Below, in pieces: positions 1 to 9,391 of a DNA stretch of 29,685 nucleotides (its first letter is position 1; each line of letters opens with the position of its first letter). The stretch is from positions 432,317 to 462,001 of the forward strand of contig BFEA01000457.1 of assembly GCA_003427395.1 (NCBI GenBank), given 5' to 3'. The DNA comes from Chara braunii (taxonomy: Eukaryota > Streptophyta > Charophyceae > Charales > Characeae). Both the position numbers and the translations under genes were made by a program. The notes below the pieces were generated by a model. The model saw nothing but the letters and a program-made list of their open reading frames with translations, was not told the DNA's origin and searched no databases.

Positions 1-72
1 AAAAAAAAAAAAAAAAGATGACGAAGGAGGAAGAGGAGGAGAAGGAGGAGGAGAAAGGAGGAGGAACTTTGG

Positions 73-92
73 CTGACACGTGGCACGTGGCA
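73..92 (+). promoter_or_regulatory. Double G-box motif (CACGTGGCACGTGGCA)
   Basis: CTGACACGTGGCACGTGGCAC contains two overlapping ACGTGGC cores, the sequence bound by plant bZIP factors (G-box/ABRE type). A related copy (CTGACACGTGGCACTTCG) lies at 254-271. Both resemble the motif repeated in the retrotransposon leader near 11 kb. No gene start is visible next to it, so a regulatory role is only possible. It may simply belong to the repeat. Confidence 0.3.
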
Positions 93-253
93 CTTCGATT
101 GATAAAGAAAACTAACGAGGAGGAGGAGGAGGAGGAGGAGGAGGAGGATCTGCCGGTTTCTTGATACCTCAACGAAAAAAGAAAAAAAAAGAAAAGGATG
201 ACGAAGGAGGAGGAGGAGGAGGATGAGAGAGAGCGAGAGAGAGAGAGAGAGAG

Positions 254-271
254 CTGACACGTGGCACTTCG
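254..271 (+). promoter_or_regulatory. G-box-containing motif, second copy
   Basis: CTGACACGTGGCACTTCG repeats the core of the 73-92 site and its CTTCG tail, within the same GGA-rich tract. The likeliest explanation is duplication of the repeat unit. Binding by a bZIP protein is inferred from the CACGTGGC core only. Confidence 0.25.
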
Positions 272-280
272 CGCAACGGT

Positions 281-720
281 ACCGTATCGATGACGACGGG
301 CAGCGGCGGCGGCAGTGACGACGGGCACTTCGGAGATGGCGGGCAGCGACGGGCGTTGACTGTGGGCGCACGACCTCGGCGAATGCCGGGCAGCGACGGG
401 CAGCAACGGACGACGATGGGGCGGGCGTCGACGGCAGGAGAACAACCTCGGCGGGCAGCAACGGCCGAAGGCGGGGCGGGCAGCGGCGGGAGCACCTCGA
501 TGCTGCGAATTCGAAGCAGCCGTGCGACGGAAATATTTTGCGCGGGGAGCGGGGAGGCTCCCAAGGCCCAGAATTGTCGAAACAGCACCCCCCCCCCGCG
601 CAAAAATGCGCTGGGCCCACCTGGCATCGAACCGGGGGACCCAACCGGCCGGGCCGCCCGGGACCCTTGCCGGACGGAGGCTGGGCTGCCGGGCGGCCCG
701 AAATTTAACACAGGTTTTCC
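281..720. repeat. GC-rich imperfect repeat (GGGCAGCGACGGGC-like)
   Basis: Degenerate units of the type GGCGGGCAGCGACGGGC recur through about 290-500, followed by a C8 run and GC-rich sequence up to 700. The + strand is open for about 145 codons, but the protein would be almost only Gly/Ala/Arg/Pro/Ser/Thr, as expected of a GC repeat, so I do not call a gene. Confidence 0.6.
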
Positions 721-1120
721 ACAATAAATCATTACTAGGTGAAGTATTGTATATTTAGAAATTGAAATATACATTTTTTTAATTATATCAAAAGATCATG
801 TGTATAGTCTGTGGGCAAACTTCCTCTCTTTTAATGTCTTTTAAAACTTGTTTTTAAAAATTTTTCTTCCGGTTTTTTTATTTTAACTTGTGTTTGACTA
901 AAAATTTGAAGATGTCTCCGAGACAAAAGTTGTTTGTGCTATTATTTTACATAACATATATTTTTTGGCAAGGATTTTATTGTTAACTTTATAATTGCTT
1001 TAGACTCATTGGAGTCTATAAAATGTTGGAAACGACATATAGCCCTATATGCCTGTTTTTTTACAACTTTGGAGTTTGTTTTATTGGAGCTCCGATTTTT
1101 TCCAATCTATTGAAAATGAC
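721..1120. other. AT-rich stretch without recognisable features
   Basis: This 400-base AT-rich segment has stops in all frames and no repeat or RNA gene that I recognise. It separates two strongly biased, repeat-derived blocks. Confidence 0.6.
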
Positions 1121-1365
1121 TTATAGTCATACTTGCGCCGAGGCTTGTGGCGCATCGATGTGCTGTGCGATGCGGTGCGGTGCGCAGCGCGCCGTGTGCC
1201 CGTCGGGGATGCGTGCATTGATGCGCGACGCGCGCGCATCGATGCACAGTGCGCAATGGGGGATGCGCTGCGCGGCACTTGGATGCGCCGTGCGCCAGTT
1301 CGCCGGGGCGTGCGCGTGCCGCGTGCATTTGCGCGCATGGTGCGCTCGGGCATGGAGGGAAGGGG
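1121..1365. repeat. CpG-rich TGCGC/GCGCA repeat block
   Basis: Overlapping short units such as GATGCGCTGCGC, TGCGCGCAT and ATCGATGCACAGTGCGCA fill this block. A similar block occurs at 2,808-2,890. The open frames on both strands are Ala/Arg/Cys/His-rich artefacts of the CpG repeat. Confidence 0.6.
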
Positions 1366-1369
1366 AGGA

Positions 1370-2335
1370 CAATGACGGAGGGAGATGATGGGTGACGAGG
1401 GAGGGAATGGAGGAGTGAGGAGGAGATCAATAGCGATGGAGGAGGGGGAAGGGAGAAGGGCGGAGGGAGGACGACACCGATGATGGAGGGAAGGGGAGGA
1501 CAACGACGAAGGGAGGAGGAGATCGATGACGAGGGAGGAGGAGATCGATAGCGAGGGAGGAGGGGGAAGGGAGAAGAGTGGAGGGAGGGCGACGCCGATG
1601 ATGGAGGGAGGGGGAGCAGTGGTGCACTTCAAAATTTTGTATATGAAAGAAAAAAAGAAAAAAAGGAAAAAAGGACGACATGATGAAGGAGGGAGGGGGA
1701 CAACAGCGATGGAGGGAGGAGGAGATCGATGACAAGAGAGGGAATGGAGGTGGGAGGAGGAGATCGATAACGAGGGAGGAGGGGGAAGGGAGAAGGGCGG
1801 AGGGAGGATGACGCCGATGATGCATGAGGGAGGGGGAGGATAAAGACGGAGGGAGGAGGAGATGATGAGGGAGGGAATGGAGGATGGAGGAGTTCAATAG
1901 CAAGGGAGAAGGGCAGAGGGAGGACGACACCGATGATGGAGGGAAGGGGAGGACAATGACGGAGGGAGGAGGAGATCGATGACGAGGGAGGAATGGAGGA
2001 TGGAGGAGAAGTTCAGTAGCGAGGGAGAAGGGCGGAGGGAGTACGATGCTGGTGATGGAGGGAAGGGAGGACAACGACGGAGGGAGGAGGAGATCGATGC
2101 TGAGGGAGGGAACGGAGGAGGGAGGGAATAGAGGAGAGAGGAGTTGATCGATAGTGAGGGAGGGGGAAGGGAGAAGGGCGGAGGGAGGACAACACCGATG
2201 ATGGAGGGAAGGGGAGGACATCGGCGGATGGAGGAGAAGATCGATGACAAGGGAGGAGGGAGGAAGAGAACTTGACAAAGGAGGGAGGAGGGGGGAGGTG
2301 GAGAACGATGGCAAGGGAGAAACGGGGAGGAGGAG
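1370..2335. repeat. Degenerate purine-rich minisatellite (about 1 kb)
   Basis: Units of about 60-120 bases built from GATGATGGAGGGA, GGGGAGGACAACGACGGA, GGAGGAGGAGATCGATGACG and GGGAAGGGAGAAGGGCGGA recur many times with shuffled order and small indels. The + strand is almost all purine plus occasional C/T. The long minus-strand open frames (Ser/Leu/Pro-rich) are by-products of this composition. A 34-base A-rich interruption lies near 1,640-1,675. Confidence 0.85.
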
Positions 2336-2354
2336 GAGCTGCTCAGTTTCCACA

Positions 2355-2393
2355 GAGAGAGAGAGAGAGTGAGAGAGAGAGAGAGAGAGAAAG
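2355..2393. repeat. (GA)n microsatellite
   Basis: A short interrupted GA dinucleotide tract that ends the purine-rich region. Confidence 0.9.
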
Positions 2394-3399
2394 AGGGGCT
2401 GCTTCCTTCGCTTCTTCCCAGTGCTGCGACCCTTGGCTCCTTCGTGCTGCTGTTCGCAGCTGCACGGGATGTGGCTGAACGATGAAGTGGGGAGCTGCTT
2501 CCTGTTGCAGTGAACACGAGAAGAGGAGTACGAGACGACAGCGACGACGAGACAAGGCGGCCGTGAAGGACTGCGTGGCTTCGGGGCACCAAGGTTGACT
2601 GTCGGGCTGGGGGCTGACGTGGGGCAGGTTCGAGCAGTTCAAAACATGAACTGCTTGGATCTCCCCGCTCTTTTTTTTTGTGCGGGGGCAATCGCGACCT
2701 CAAAAAAAATCTTTTTTTTTGTAGCCGGCGTGAAGTCCCTACCGGGCATACACCCCCCCCCCCCCAAACCCAACTTTCGTTTTTTTTTTTGGGACCCCTC
2801 GATTTGCCTGTGCGCCGCATGGCATGCGCGCGCATCATGCGCGCTGCGCGGTGCAGCGCATGTGCGCACTGCAGCGCGTGCCAATGCGCCTGTATGCCTA
2901 GTCCAAAAAGAACAGGATCTTTGCAAGCAAGAGTTGTCCTCCACATTTTGAGGATTGCTTGACTGTTTGCCTGATTTTTGGCTTTGCCTTTTGGAAAGTG
3001 GTCCAATATGTTTCATTTTTTCAAACCAGAAATAGAAGTTAGTTCTAATTTTTCAGTCTATACAAAATGTTGGGTTTTGTAGTTTTGTATGGTTTTCACG
3101 AATCCTGTGTTAACAGTGGAAATGGAAATCTGAGTGTTCTCAGCGCCAAAAAAACAGCAGAAATGGAGAAGAAGATGGTGCCTTACTGCCTCCTGAGTCC
3201 TGACTATGTGGCCGGTTGAGTGCGATGAGCACTCGAACTTCTTAAACGCATAAAACCCCTGACACTGCTGACAGGGCGCTTATTTGGCGAAAGGTTCAAA
3301 AAATGAGTGTGTGCCCATGGAAACCGCATCAGGACAAAAAATGGAAAGAAGAAAGATTCTTCTTTTGGGGGATAGGGGGTGAGGAAGCTTGATTAAAGG
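2394..3399. other. No gene recognised; homopolymers and a TGCGC block
   Basis: This kilobase contains homopolymer runs (T near 2,670-2,720, C12 near 2,752, T near 2,780) and a second CpG-rich block at about 2,808-2,890 similar to 1,121-1,365. The rest is unremarkable. No frame shows a recognisable domain. Confidence 0.5.
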
Positions 3400-3446
3400 A
3401 GGGATAGAAAAACGATGTGCCTGAGCACAAGACCGTGTTTTGCGAT

Positions 3447-3495
<49 letters not shown>

Positions 3496-3871
3496 GTGTG
3501 TGTGTGTGTGGTACACAGAGAGAGAGAGAGAGTTATGACACACATACACAGAGAGAGAGAAAGGTGGGAGTGTGTGCATTTGTGTGTCACAGTGCGTGTA
3601 TGTGTGTGTGTGTGTGCACATGTGCGTGTGTTGAGAGCTCATGTGTGTGCGTGTGTGTGTGTGCGCTGTGCCCATCCCCTGCCTGTTTCTGCCCCCTGCG
3701 GGCCTGCGCATCCACGCTCAGAGGACTGATGATGTACATTACTTCAGACTGAGTCCACAGGCTCCACATTTTGCACGCTGGGAATGGATTCTGTACTTTT
3801 CACAGTCCCAGTCTCCCACGTACAGGGATAGAAAAACGATGTGCCTGAGTGCGAGACCATGTGTTGTGATG

Positions 3872-3930
<59 letters not shown>

Positions 3931-3960
3931 GTGATGCATACAGAGAGGGAGGGGGGGAGA
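3400..3960. repeat. Duplicated compound microsatellite with conserved flank
   Basis: Two copies of a roughly 49-base flank (GGGATAGAAAAACGATGTGC followed by CTGAG..C.AGACC) occur at 3,400-3,449 and 3,824-3,872. Each is followed directly by a (CT)n tract (3,450-3,490 and 3,873-3,926) and then by ACACATACAGAGAGAG-type sequence. The first copy also carries (TG)n blocks at 3,496-3,510 and 3,598-3,665. The shared flank shows that the microsatellites were copied as units and did not arise independently. Confidence 0.8.
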
Positions 3961-4266
3961 GAGAGAGAGAGATACTAATTTGGGTTTCTTTGTCACTTTG
4001 TGTGGTCTGTGTGATGTGGCACTGCCTGTTGCCACATGCAAATGGGTGTTCCTCCATTCTCTCGGTCGGTGGTTCCTCCATGATTGATGAACTTTGATTG
4101 TCGAGTGACTCTATAGTTACCATAACAACATATTCGTTTGGAGATACCATGTCTTGGTCCCTTTCAGAATCTTTCTTTCTTTTCTTCTTGCTTTTTCTTT
4201 TTCTGTCCCGAAACTCCAAGGACCCATCAATTCTGGGGGCCATTAGTCCGGTTGGTAATCAGGGGC
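3961..4266. other. No feature recognised
   Basis: Non-repetitive sequence between two repeat clusters. A + strand frame from about 4,098 is open but its translation is low-complexity (a Phe/Leu/Ser run) and runs into the next repeat, so it is not called. Confidence 0.5.
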
Positions 4267-4545
4267 AATCATGGATGTTGAGAAAGGAGGAGCAGAGTAT
4301 GGCCTTGCACACCCATTGCCGAAGATGTGGTAATGGGGGGTTGCTGGGGGGGGGGCATAAGTCCGTTTTGCGTATCATGGGCAAGCATGGACGTTGGGAG
4401 AGGAGCAGAGAAACAGTATGGCCTCGCAGCCCCTTTGCCCGAGATTTGGGTGGGCAAGCATGGACGTTGAGAAAGGAGCAGAGAAACAGTATGGCCTCGC
4501 ACCCCCATTGCCCGAGATGCGATATGGGGGGGTGCTGAGGGTGCT
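4267..4545 (+). repeat. Three-copy tandem repeat (CAAGCATGGACGTTGAGAAA units)
   Basis: Units starting CAATCATGGATGTTGAG (4,267), CAAGCATGGACGTTGGG (4,382) and CAAGCATGGACGTTGAG (4,454) each continue with AGGAGCAGAG...GTATGGCCT..CA.CCC..TTGCC. Unit length varies (about 72-115 bases) because of a G-rich spacer. Open frames across it only mirror the repeat. Confidence 0.8.
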
Positions 4546-5277
4546 GCACTGTGCCGCATTCCTTTCCCTCCTTTGCATCGTGGCCGGGAAACCTTTACAC
4601 GGTACCGTACCCGGACACAACGCAGGTCCCTGGGGGGCTGGTCGGGGGCACTGGGCAGGGCCTCCAGTCTCGCGGCCTCGCTCCAGTCACTCTCTGATTG
4701 ATCAAGGTTCAAATTTGCTACTATGTCCCTTTGACACTGCATGACTCTTAGCAACTCTCTCTTACTACTAGATCAATCTCCCCCATACCTTGGTCCATTT
4801 CTAGTTCAGTGGGGGTAGTGACATATGTTAATTGCAAAAAACTTTGAACATCATTTCAACTGAGGCCTTCCTCCTTGTCACCACGAAGTTCAGACTAAAT
4901 CATCACCCCAAGCAGGGGATATGAAGGATCTTGGTGTTCAATCCTTACGTATGATTGCATTATGATGGTGGGCTGTGTTACTACCTGGACGGCTGGGGAT
5001 GGATCTCGGTGTTCAATGCCATTATGATAGTGGGAACCCCGGCGGCCCGGGATGCCTCACATGGCCCGGCTGGGCCAGGTCCGGGCAAAGTCCTGGTCAA
5101 GGTCCCGGGTAGTCCCAGAGCAAAAAAAAAATGAAGTCATGCACAATTGCGAATTGCGAATCAAACATCTTCTGCCTGAGGGTGACCACAAAATTTGCTG
5201 AGGAATTTGAAAATAGAGGTAGAAAGTAAAAATAAAGTACTAAATCATATCACACCCCTTTAGCCCCCTTCTTCGAG
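4546..5277. other. No gene recognised
   Basis: About 730 bases with no recognisable coding, RNA or transposon signal. A short partial echo (GGATCTTGGTGTTCAAT / GGATCTCGGTGTTCAAT, near 4,927 and 4,993) indicates a small diverged duplication. Confidence 0.5.
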
Positions 5278-5466
5278 TACCGCATAGACACCCTTTGGTG
5301 AGATATGACCAGACTCAAAGACAAGGCCGGATTGGGCATGTCTCAGTGGGCACAAGCCCCTTAGAGTCCTTTCGAACCCCCCGTATGCGGTGATACCGCA
5401 TAGACACCCTTTGGTGAGATATCCCCAGACTCAAAGACGAGGCTGGATTGGGCATGTCTCAGTGGA
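5278..5466 (+). repeat. Direct duplication, 73 bp, period 116
   Basis: TACCGCATAGACACCCTTTG and the roughly 50 bases after it (through CATGTCTCAGTGG) occur at 5,278-5,350 and again at 5,394-5,466 with only a few differences. Nothing coding is associated with it. Confidence 0.85.
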
Positions 5467-5659
5467 CCCAAAATTGCCCCACTGCCAATGAAATAAAATA
5501 AAATAATTTGACCCCCTTTTTTGTGTTGCCGTCAACCCACATGCAAGTTTGCCCAGGTCTCCTGGCTGTGGCTGGACAACTGTGGTATCATAGATGGTAT
5601 CTTTTTTTTTATTATGGTAGTCATACTGTTTCATCCAGGAATAGTAACCCTATGTCTGA

Positions 5660-5742
5660 GTCCGGGTTTTGTTTTGTTTTTGTGTGTTTTTGTGTGTTTT
5701 TGTGTGTTTTTGTGTGTTTGTGTGTTTTTGTGTGTTTGAACT
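5660..5742 (+). repeat. (TGTGTTTTTG)n microsatellite in a presumed intron
   Basis: A 10-base T/G unit is repeated about seven times, just upstream of the cupin exon. It is pyrimidine-biased and lies where the polypyrimidine tract of the preceding intron would be. Confidence 0.85.
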
Positions 5743-5752
5743 CTGAACTAGG

Positions 5753-6150
5753 GAGCAATGTTGTTACCGCATTGGAACCCGCATGGGACAGAAATTGCAA
5801 TGGTGACGGCTGGGCGGGGGATGGTACAAGTGACTTTTCCAAATGGGACACTGGCCATGAAGAAAAATGTGCAGGAGGGTGACATATTTGTCGTGCCGCG
5901 GTTCCATCCCATGGTTCAAGTGGCGGCGCAGGATGAATGTTTCCATTTTGTGGGATTCACCACCACCTCGCAGCAAATTCATCCTTATTTCCTGGCGGGC
6001 TCATCATCGGTCCTTCATGATGTCGACGCACGACTGTTGGCTGCGGCATTTGGAATATCAGAGAGTAAGGCAAGCAGGCTCGAGGATGCGCAACAGGATG
6101 CAATCATCATACCAAAAACAAATACCAGTGAAGTGTCTCGAACGGAGTAG
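5753..6150 (+). CDS. Legumin-type (11S globulin-like) protein, terminal exon with C-terminal cupin
   Basis: The frame translates GAMLLPHWNPHGTEIAMV, then a barrel with the motifs VTFPNGT, EGDIFVVPRFHPM, FVGFTTTS and HPYFLAGSSSVLHD, and a C-terminal helix ending near IIIPK. This order is characteristic of the second cupin domain of legumin/11S-globulin-like storage proteins. About 132 residues are encoded here. An in-frame TAG lies directly upstream, and a T/G-rich tract followed by CTAG just before GGAGCAATG fits a 3' splice site, so I take GGA at 5,753 as the exon start and not an ATG. The stop is TAG at 6,148. The frame is undamaged. The N-terminal cupin was not found upstream, where only repeats are visible, so the gene is truncated or its earlier exons lie far away. 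A germin-like or vicilin-like protein is less likely because the PHWNPHGTE and FLAGSSSVL signatures are legumin-type. Confidence 0.75.
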
Positions 6151-6375
6151 GGATACTGTGATGCCCGTCTCTCCTGAAGTGCTTGGCACACATATAGGGG
6201 ATTGGATGTGCAAATCGAAGTTAGCAGCCTGCACTATGGTTAGCACGCGCCCCACAAATGGGCTAGGTAAAGCTGTGCCCTTATTGTGGAATGAGGCTGA
6301 AGAATGCCATGATTGTACTATGGACGATGTGGCATGTGCTATGAAGTTAGATGTGGTAGGGAGAACTCTGCGATG
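6151..6375 (+). other. Presumed 3' flank/UTR of the cupin exon
   Basis: There is no gene signal of its own. A + strand frame from 5,867 to 6,376 runs through the cupin exon out of frame and is only a shadow. No clear poly(A) signal stands out. Confidence 0.35.
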
Positions 6376-6379
6376 AACA

Positions 6380-7450
6380 TACTAAGTACCCGGATGTACC
6401 CCGGGCATAGTAGGCAGAACTCTGTTGTATGTACTATGTACTATGCACCAGGTGAAGTAGGAAGAACTCTGCCATGAATGTACTATGTGCAAGGTGCCGT
6501 AGGTGGAACTATGCCATGATTGTAGTACGGGGTGGATGCTCTGCCATGAATGTACTGTGTGAAACCAAAGCTACTTGTTTGAGTACAAGGTGCCGTAGGT
6601 GGAGTACTGGGTGGAACTATGCCATGCCATGATGTGCCGTCCCATGCCCCGGAGGTACTATTAGGTGCCGTAGGTGGAACCATGCCAAGAAGTCACTATG
6701 TAGTGTGCAGAATCCCATGAAGTAGGAAGAACTCTGCCATAGTGTGTAGAATCCCATGAAGTAGGAAGAACTCTGCCATGAATGTACTGTGTGAGACCAA
6801 AGCTACTTGTGTGAGTACAAGGTGCCGTAGGCGGAACTATGCCATGAATGTAGTACTGGGTGGAACTATGCCATGCCATGCTGTGCCGTCCCATGCCCTG
6901 GAGGTACTATTAGGTGCCGTAGGTGGAACCATGCCAAGAAGTCACTATGTAGTGTGTAGAACTTCAACATGTGTGGAAGTTCCGTGGAACTATGTACTAT
7001 GCCATGAATGTACTATGTAGTTTGTAAAACTTTCCCGTGTGTGGAAGCTCTGTGGAACTGTGTACTTGGTACGCGGTGGAACTATGTACTATGCCATGAA
7101 TGTAGTATGTATGCACTATACCATGAATGTACGTATGTAGTGTGTAGAATTTTGCGATGTGTGGAACTGTGTACCTAGTAGGGGGTGGAAATATGCCATG
7201 AATGTAGTATGTAGTGTGTAGAATTTTGCCGCGCAGCGGGTGGAACTGTGTATGTAGTATGAGGACTTTGCCATGGGTGGAGCTATGTAGTACTAGGTGG
7301 AACTATGCCCTGAATGTACTATGTAGAAGTTTGCCATGGGTATATACTATGTGAAACCATCGGGTGGAACTGTGTACTTAGTACTAGGTCGAACTATGCC
7401 CTGAATGTACTATGTAGAACTTTGCCATGGGTGTGTACTATGTGAAAGTG
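6380..7450 (+). repeat. Degenerate satellite of TGCCATGAATGTACTATGTAG units
   Basis: Variants of AACTATGCCATGAATGTACT, AGTGTGTAGAACTTTGCCAT, GGTGCCGTAGGTGGAAC and GTGTACTTAGTAC recur dozens of times over about 1 kb with irregular spacing. The minus strand gives a repeated HGIVPPTAPCT-like peptide, which only mirrors the repeat. It begins shortly after the cupin gene. Confidence 0.85.
6541..6958 (+). repeat. Higher-order tandem duplication inside the satellite
   Basis: About 170-185 bases starting CTGCCATGAATGTACTGTGT occur at 6,541-6,708 and again at 6,773-6,958 in the same order with few mismatches. They include the block CCAAAGCTACTTGT..GAGTACAAGG and the block GTGCCGTCCCATGCCC. This shows a more recent duplication of several basic units together. 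Confidence 0.8.
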
Positions 7451-7916
7451 TCCCACAGGTGGACCAGGTAAAACCACACACAATTGGATGGACCCAGCAG
7501 GTGAGGCCTGGAAGAGCTCAGCAGGGAGTAAGACTGTGTTGGAAAGTCTTAGAAGGGTTTTGGAAAGTCTTAGAAGGGCTTGTTAGGAATTCTGAGGGTT
7601 GTGAGCATTTGTAGGACCTCTGTGGCAGCCTACTGGATGAGTAGTTCCTTAATAGGCCATTAGATATTCACAGACGGATCTCAGCGGAAGCCGGGTAATG
7701 GCCCCGGTATCTCAAATGATGTCAAATGATGTCAAATGTTCTCAAATGTTCTTAATGATCTGTACGATTCAATATGGGACACTGGGCCCGGTTCCCACCA
7801 CGTGCTGCTCCCCATGAATAGATTGGAGCAAAAAATGCAGCGCCTTCCTTGGCAGTTGCTTGACAGGGGAAAGCCTTGCAATGAGGGAATCAGGTAGAAC
7901 CATGGGATGGATGTCA
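7451..7916. other. No gene recognised
   Basis: Contains two adjacent copies of GGAAAGTCTTAGAAGGG (7,541 and 7,562) and three copies of TCAAATGATG/TCAAATGTTC (7,712-7,748). There is no coding or RNA signal. Confidence 0.5.
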
Positions 7917-8125
7917 TTAAACCACCAGTACTTGACCCAGCTATTGGCTGCGGGCGTTTCACGTTAACGCGCTGGTAGTTGCGGGCTTCGGGGCACCAAA
8001 CCACAGTGGCTGGAAGCGGCAGCCAAAATGAAAACGAGAGGAAGCCCTGGCAGCTCGGCATAACTTGGCGCACAGGGGGTATTCCGGCTTGGCATCGATA
8101 GCTGGGCCAAGTACTTGTGGTTTAA
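7917..8125. mobile_element. MITE, 209 bp, 28-bp terminal inverted repeats, TTAA borders
   Basis: The left end (7,917-7,944) begins TTAAACCACCAGTACTTG and ends CAGCTAT. The right end (8,098-8,125), read on the other strand, begins TTAAACCACAAGTACTTG and also ends CAGCTAT; 26 of 28 positions match. TTAA borders the element on both sides. It is palindromic, so it can be read either as a TTAA target-site duplication (piggyBac-like) or as TA plus TIR (Tc1/mariner-like). The 150-base interior has no coding capacity, which makes this a non-autonomous element. Two further copies of the same end occur at 19,801 and 28,319, which supports a real transposon family. Confidence 0.75.
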
Positions 8126-9391
8126 GTAGAATGCTATGATGTGGTTGGACTACGTAGAACTATGTGATGGGTATAACAGTAGTAGGTAAAGTGGTGTTGC
8201 CTACAAAGTCCGTAGATAAATCCTGGCAAGGGGGTGTGTGCTTTGTGAGCAGCCATGGGTTTGTTTAGCCTACATGTTGAACAGCCCTGTCGAGTCAGAA
8301 ATTGTGTGGTGCAAGGAATGCTTTTTCGTTGGTTTTCCAGACAAGGGGTGGCAAGGTTATTTCGAGTACTTGTACCATTATATGCATACAAGGTCACTGG
8401 TGTGGAAGGGGAGGGAAAAATCATCCTGTCAACAAGCACTCAAAACAGTAGTACATCAGACTCACACCAGGCAGTCTAAATCACAGAATCGCAAAATCGG
8501 CGGCCATATCCAGTCCTAGTCGGACTCGATCTGGATGGCCGCTTATTTGGCTGGCCGATTGATGGAAAATGGCTGATCTGTGAGTAATGCTCTCAGACTG
8601 TGATTTTGAGACCCCAGTGGGACAGTCACTATACTCTGAGTCTCTTAGGGATATGCCGTTGACGGACTGATATACATTTGGCTGATCTACAGTCTGTGAG
8701 TCTTGACATTTATGCACAGCCAACTTTGCACCAGATGTTAGATGGTAGCGACGGCTGGCAGTGACCATGACTGGTTGAATACCAGGGGTAGTCAGGTAGG
8801 GATGGGGAAACAGTACCACTGCCAGCAATTCAGCATCACTGTTACCAAACTAGCAGCTGAACGGAATACTCGTGAATGTGAGATGCTCGTGAGATAATTG
8901 CCAGACTTGTTCGGCAAGGCCAATGAGCTACAAGATCGCACAATGCCTTCCGTCGTACAGTGTCGTCAAAAATTGAATGTGCCTGGACATTGAGGAAACC
9001 AGGCCACGAAGTGGCAACAGCATCAGAATCAGAAGCGCACTGCTGCAACTGCGTACTCGTACCAATGAACAAAGGTATTTTGGTCGGCAGTGTCGGTTTC
9101 CCCAGGTGTTCACTTCCCTGTTACCAAATTCAGGTGGCAGCAACGGCAGGCAGTTGTCATTAACAGTGGAACCGAACACAAGGGGTAGTTGGGTAGAGAT
9201 GGTGAATTGTTGGGGTGGGATTTCTGTAGTTGAAATACTGATGTAGTCGGTATGCTAGGCTGTTTTCATTTGAAGGTAATGTTTTGACTTGAGAGACAAA
9301 GAAAAGAAAAGAAAAAACAACTGTCATGAATGTCGTGAAGTTCTTTGACGATGTTTGGTGTGCTGAGAATACTCAAAGCGCTAGGTCAAAT
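8126..9391. other. No gene recognised; diverged internal duplication
   Basis: A short + strand frame at 8,255-8,479 (74 codons, no recognisable domain) is the most protein-like feature, but I cannot support it as a gene. Blocks at about 8,735-8,815 and 9,132-9,212 (GGTAG.GACGGCTGGCAGT / GGCAGCAACGGCAGGCAGT, both followed by AGGGGTAGT..GGTAG) are diverged copies of each other. Confidence 0.5.

Larger units (their letters stand above)
1..280. repeat. Purine-rich GGA/GA low-complexity tract
   Basis: The stretch starts with a poly(A) run and consists mainly of GGA and GA units (for example 118-147 and 207-255), with two short non-repetitive interruptions. No coding frame here has normal amino-acid composition. 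The opposite strand gives only Ser/Leu/Pro runs that reflect the CT repeat. Confidence 0.85.

Noticed and set aside
605-645. tRNA-like GGTTCGATGCC on the minus strand in GC-rich repeat
   Set aside because: T-stem pairing fails and no cloverleaf can be built around it.
169-774. Long minus-strand frame (201 codons)
   Set aside because: Pro/Ser/Leu/Arg composition follows from GGA/GA and GC-rich repeats; no domain.
1081-3006. Several long minus-strand frames rich in Ser, Leu and Pro
   Set aside because: They are translations of the purine minisatellite on the complementary strand and of CpG repeats; repeated peptides track repeat units.
6483-6894. Minus-strand frames with repeated HGIVPPTAPCT-like peptides
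   Set aside because: The repetition comes from the satellite unit, not from a repeat protein; frames break between units.
8255-8479. Short + strand frame of 74 codons
   Set aside because: No domain, no splice or promoter evidence, and an overlapping frame of similar length exists.
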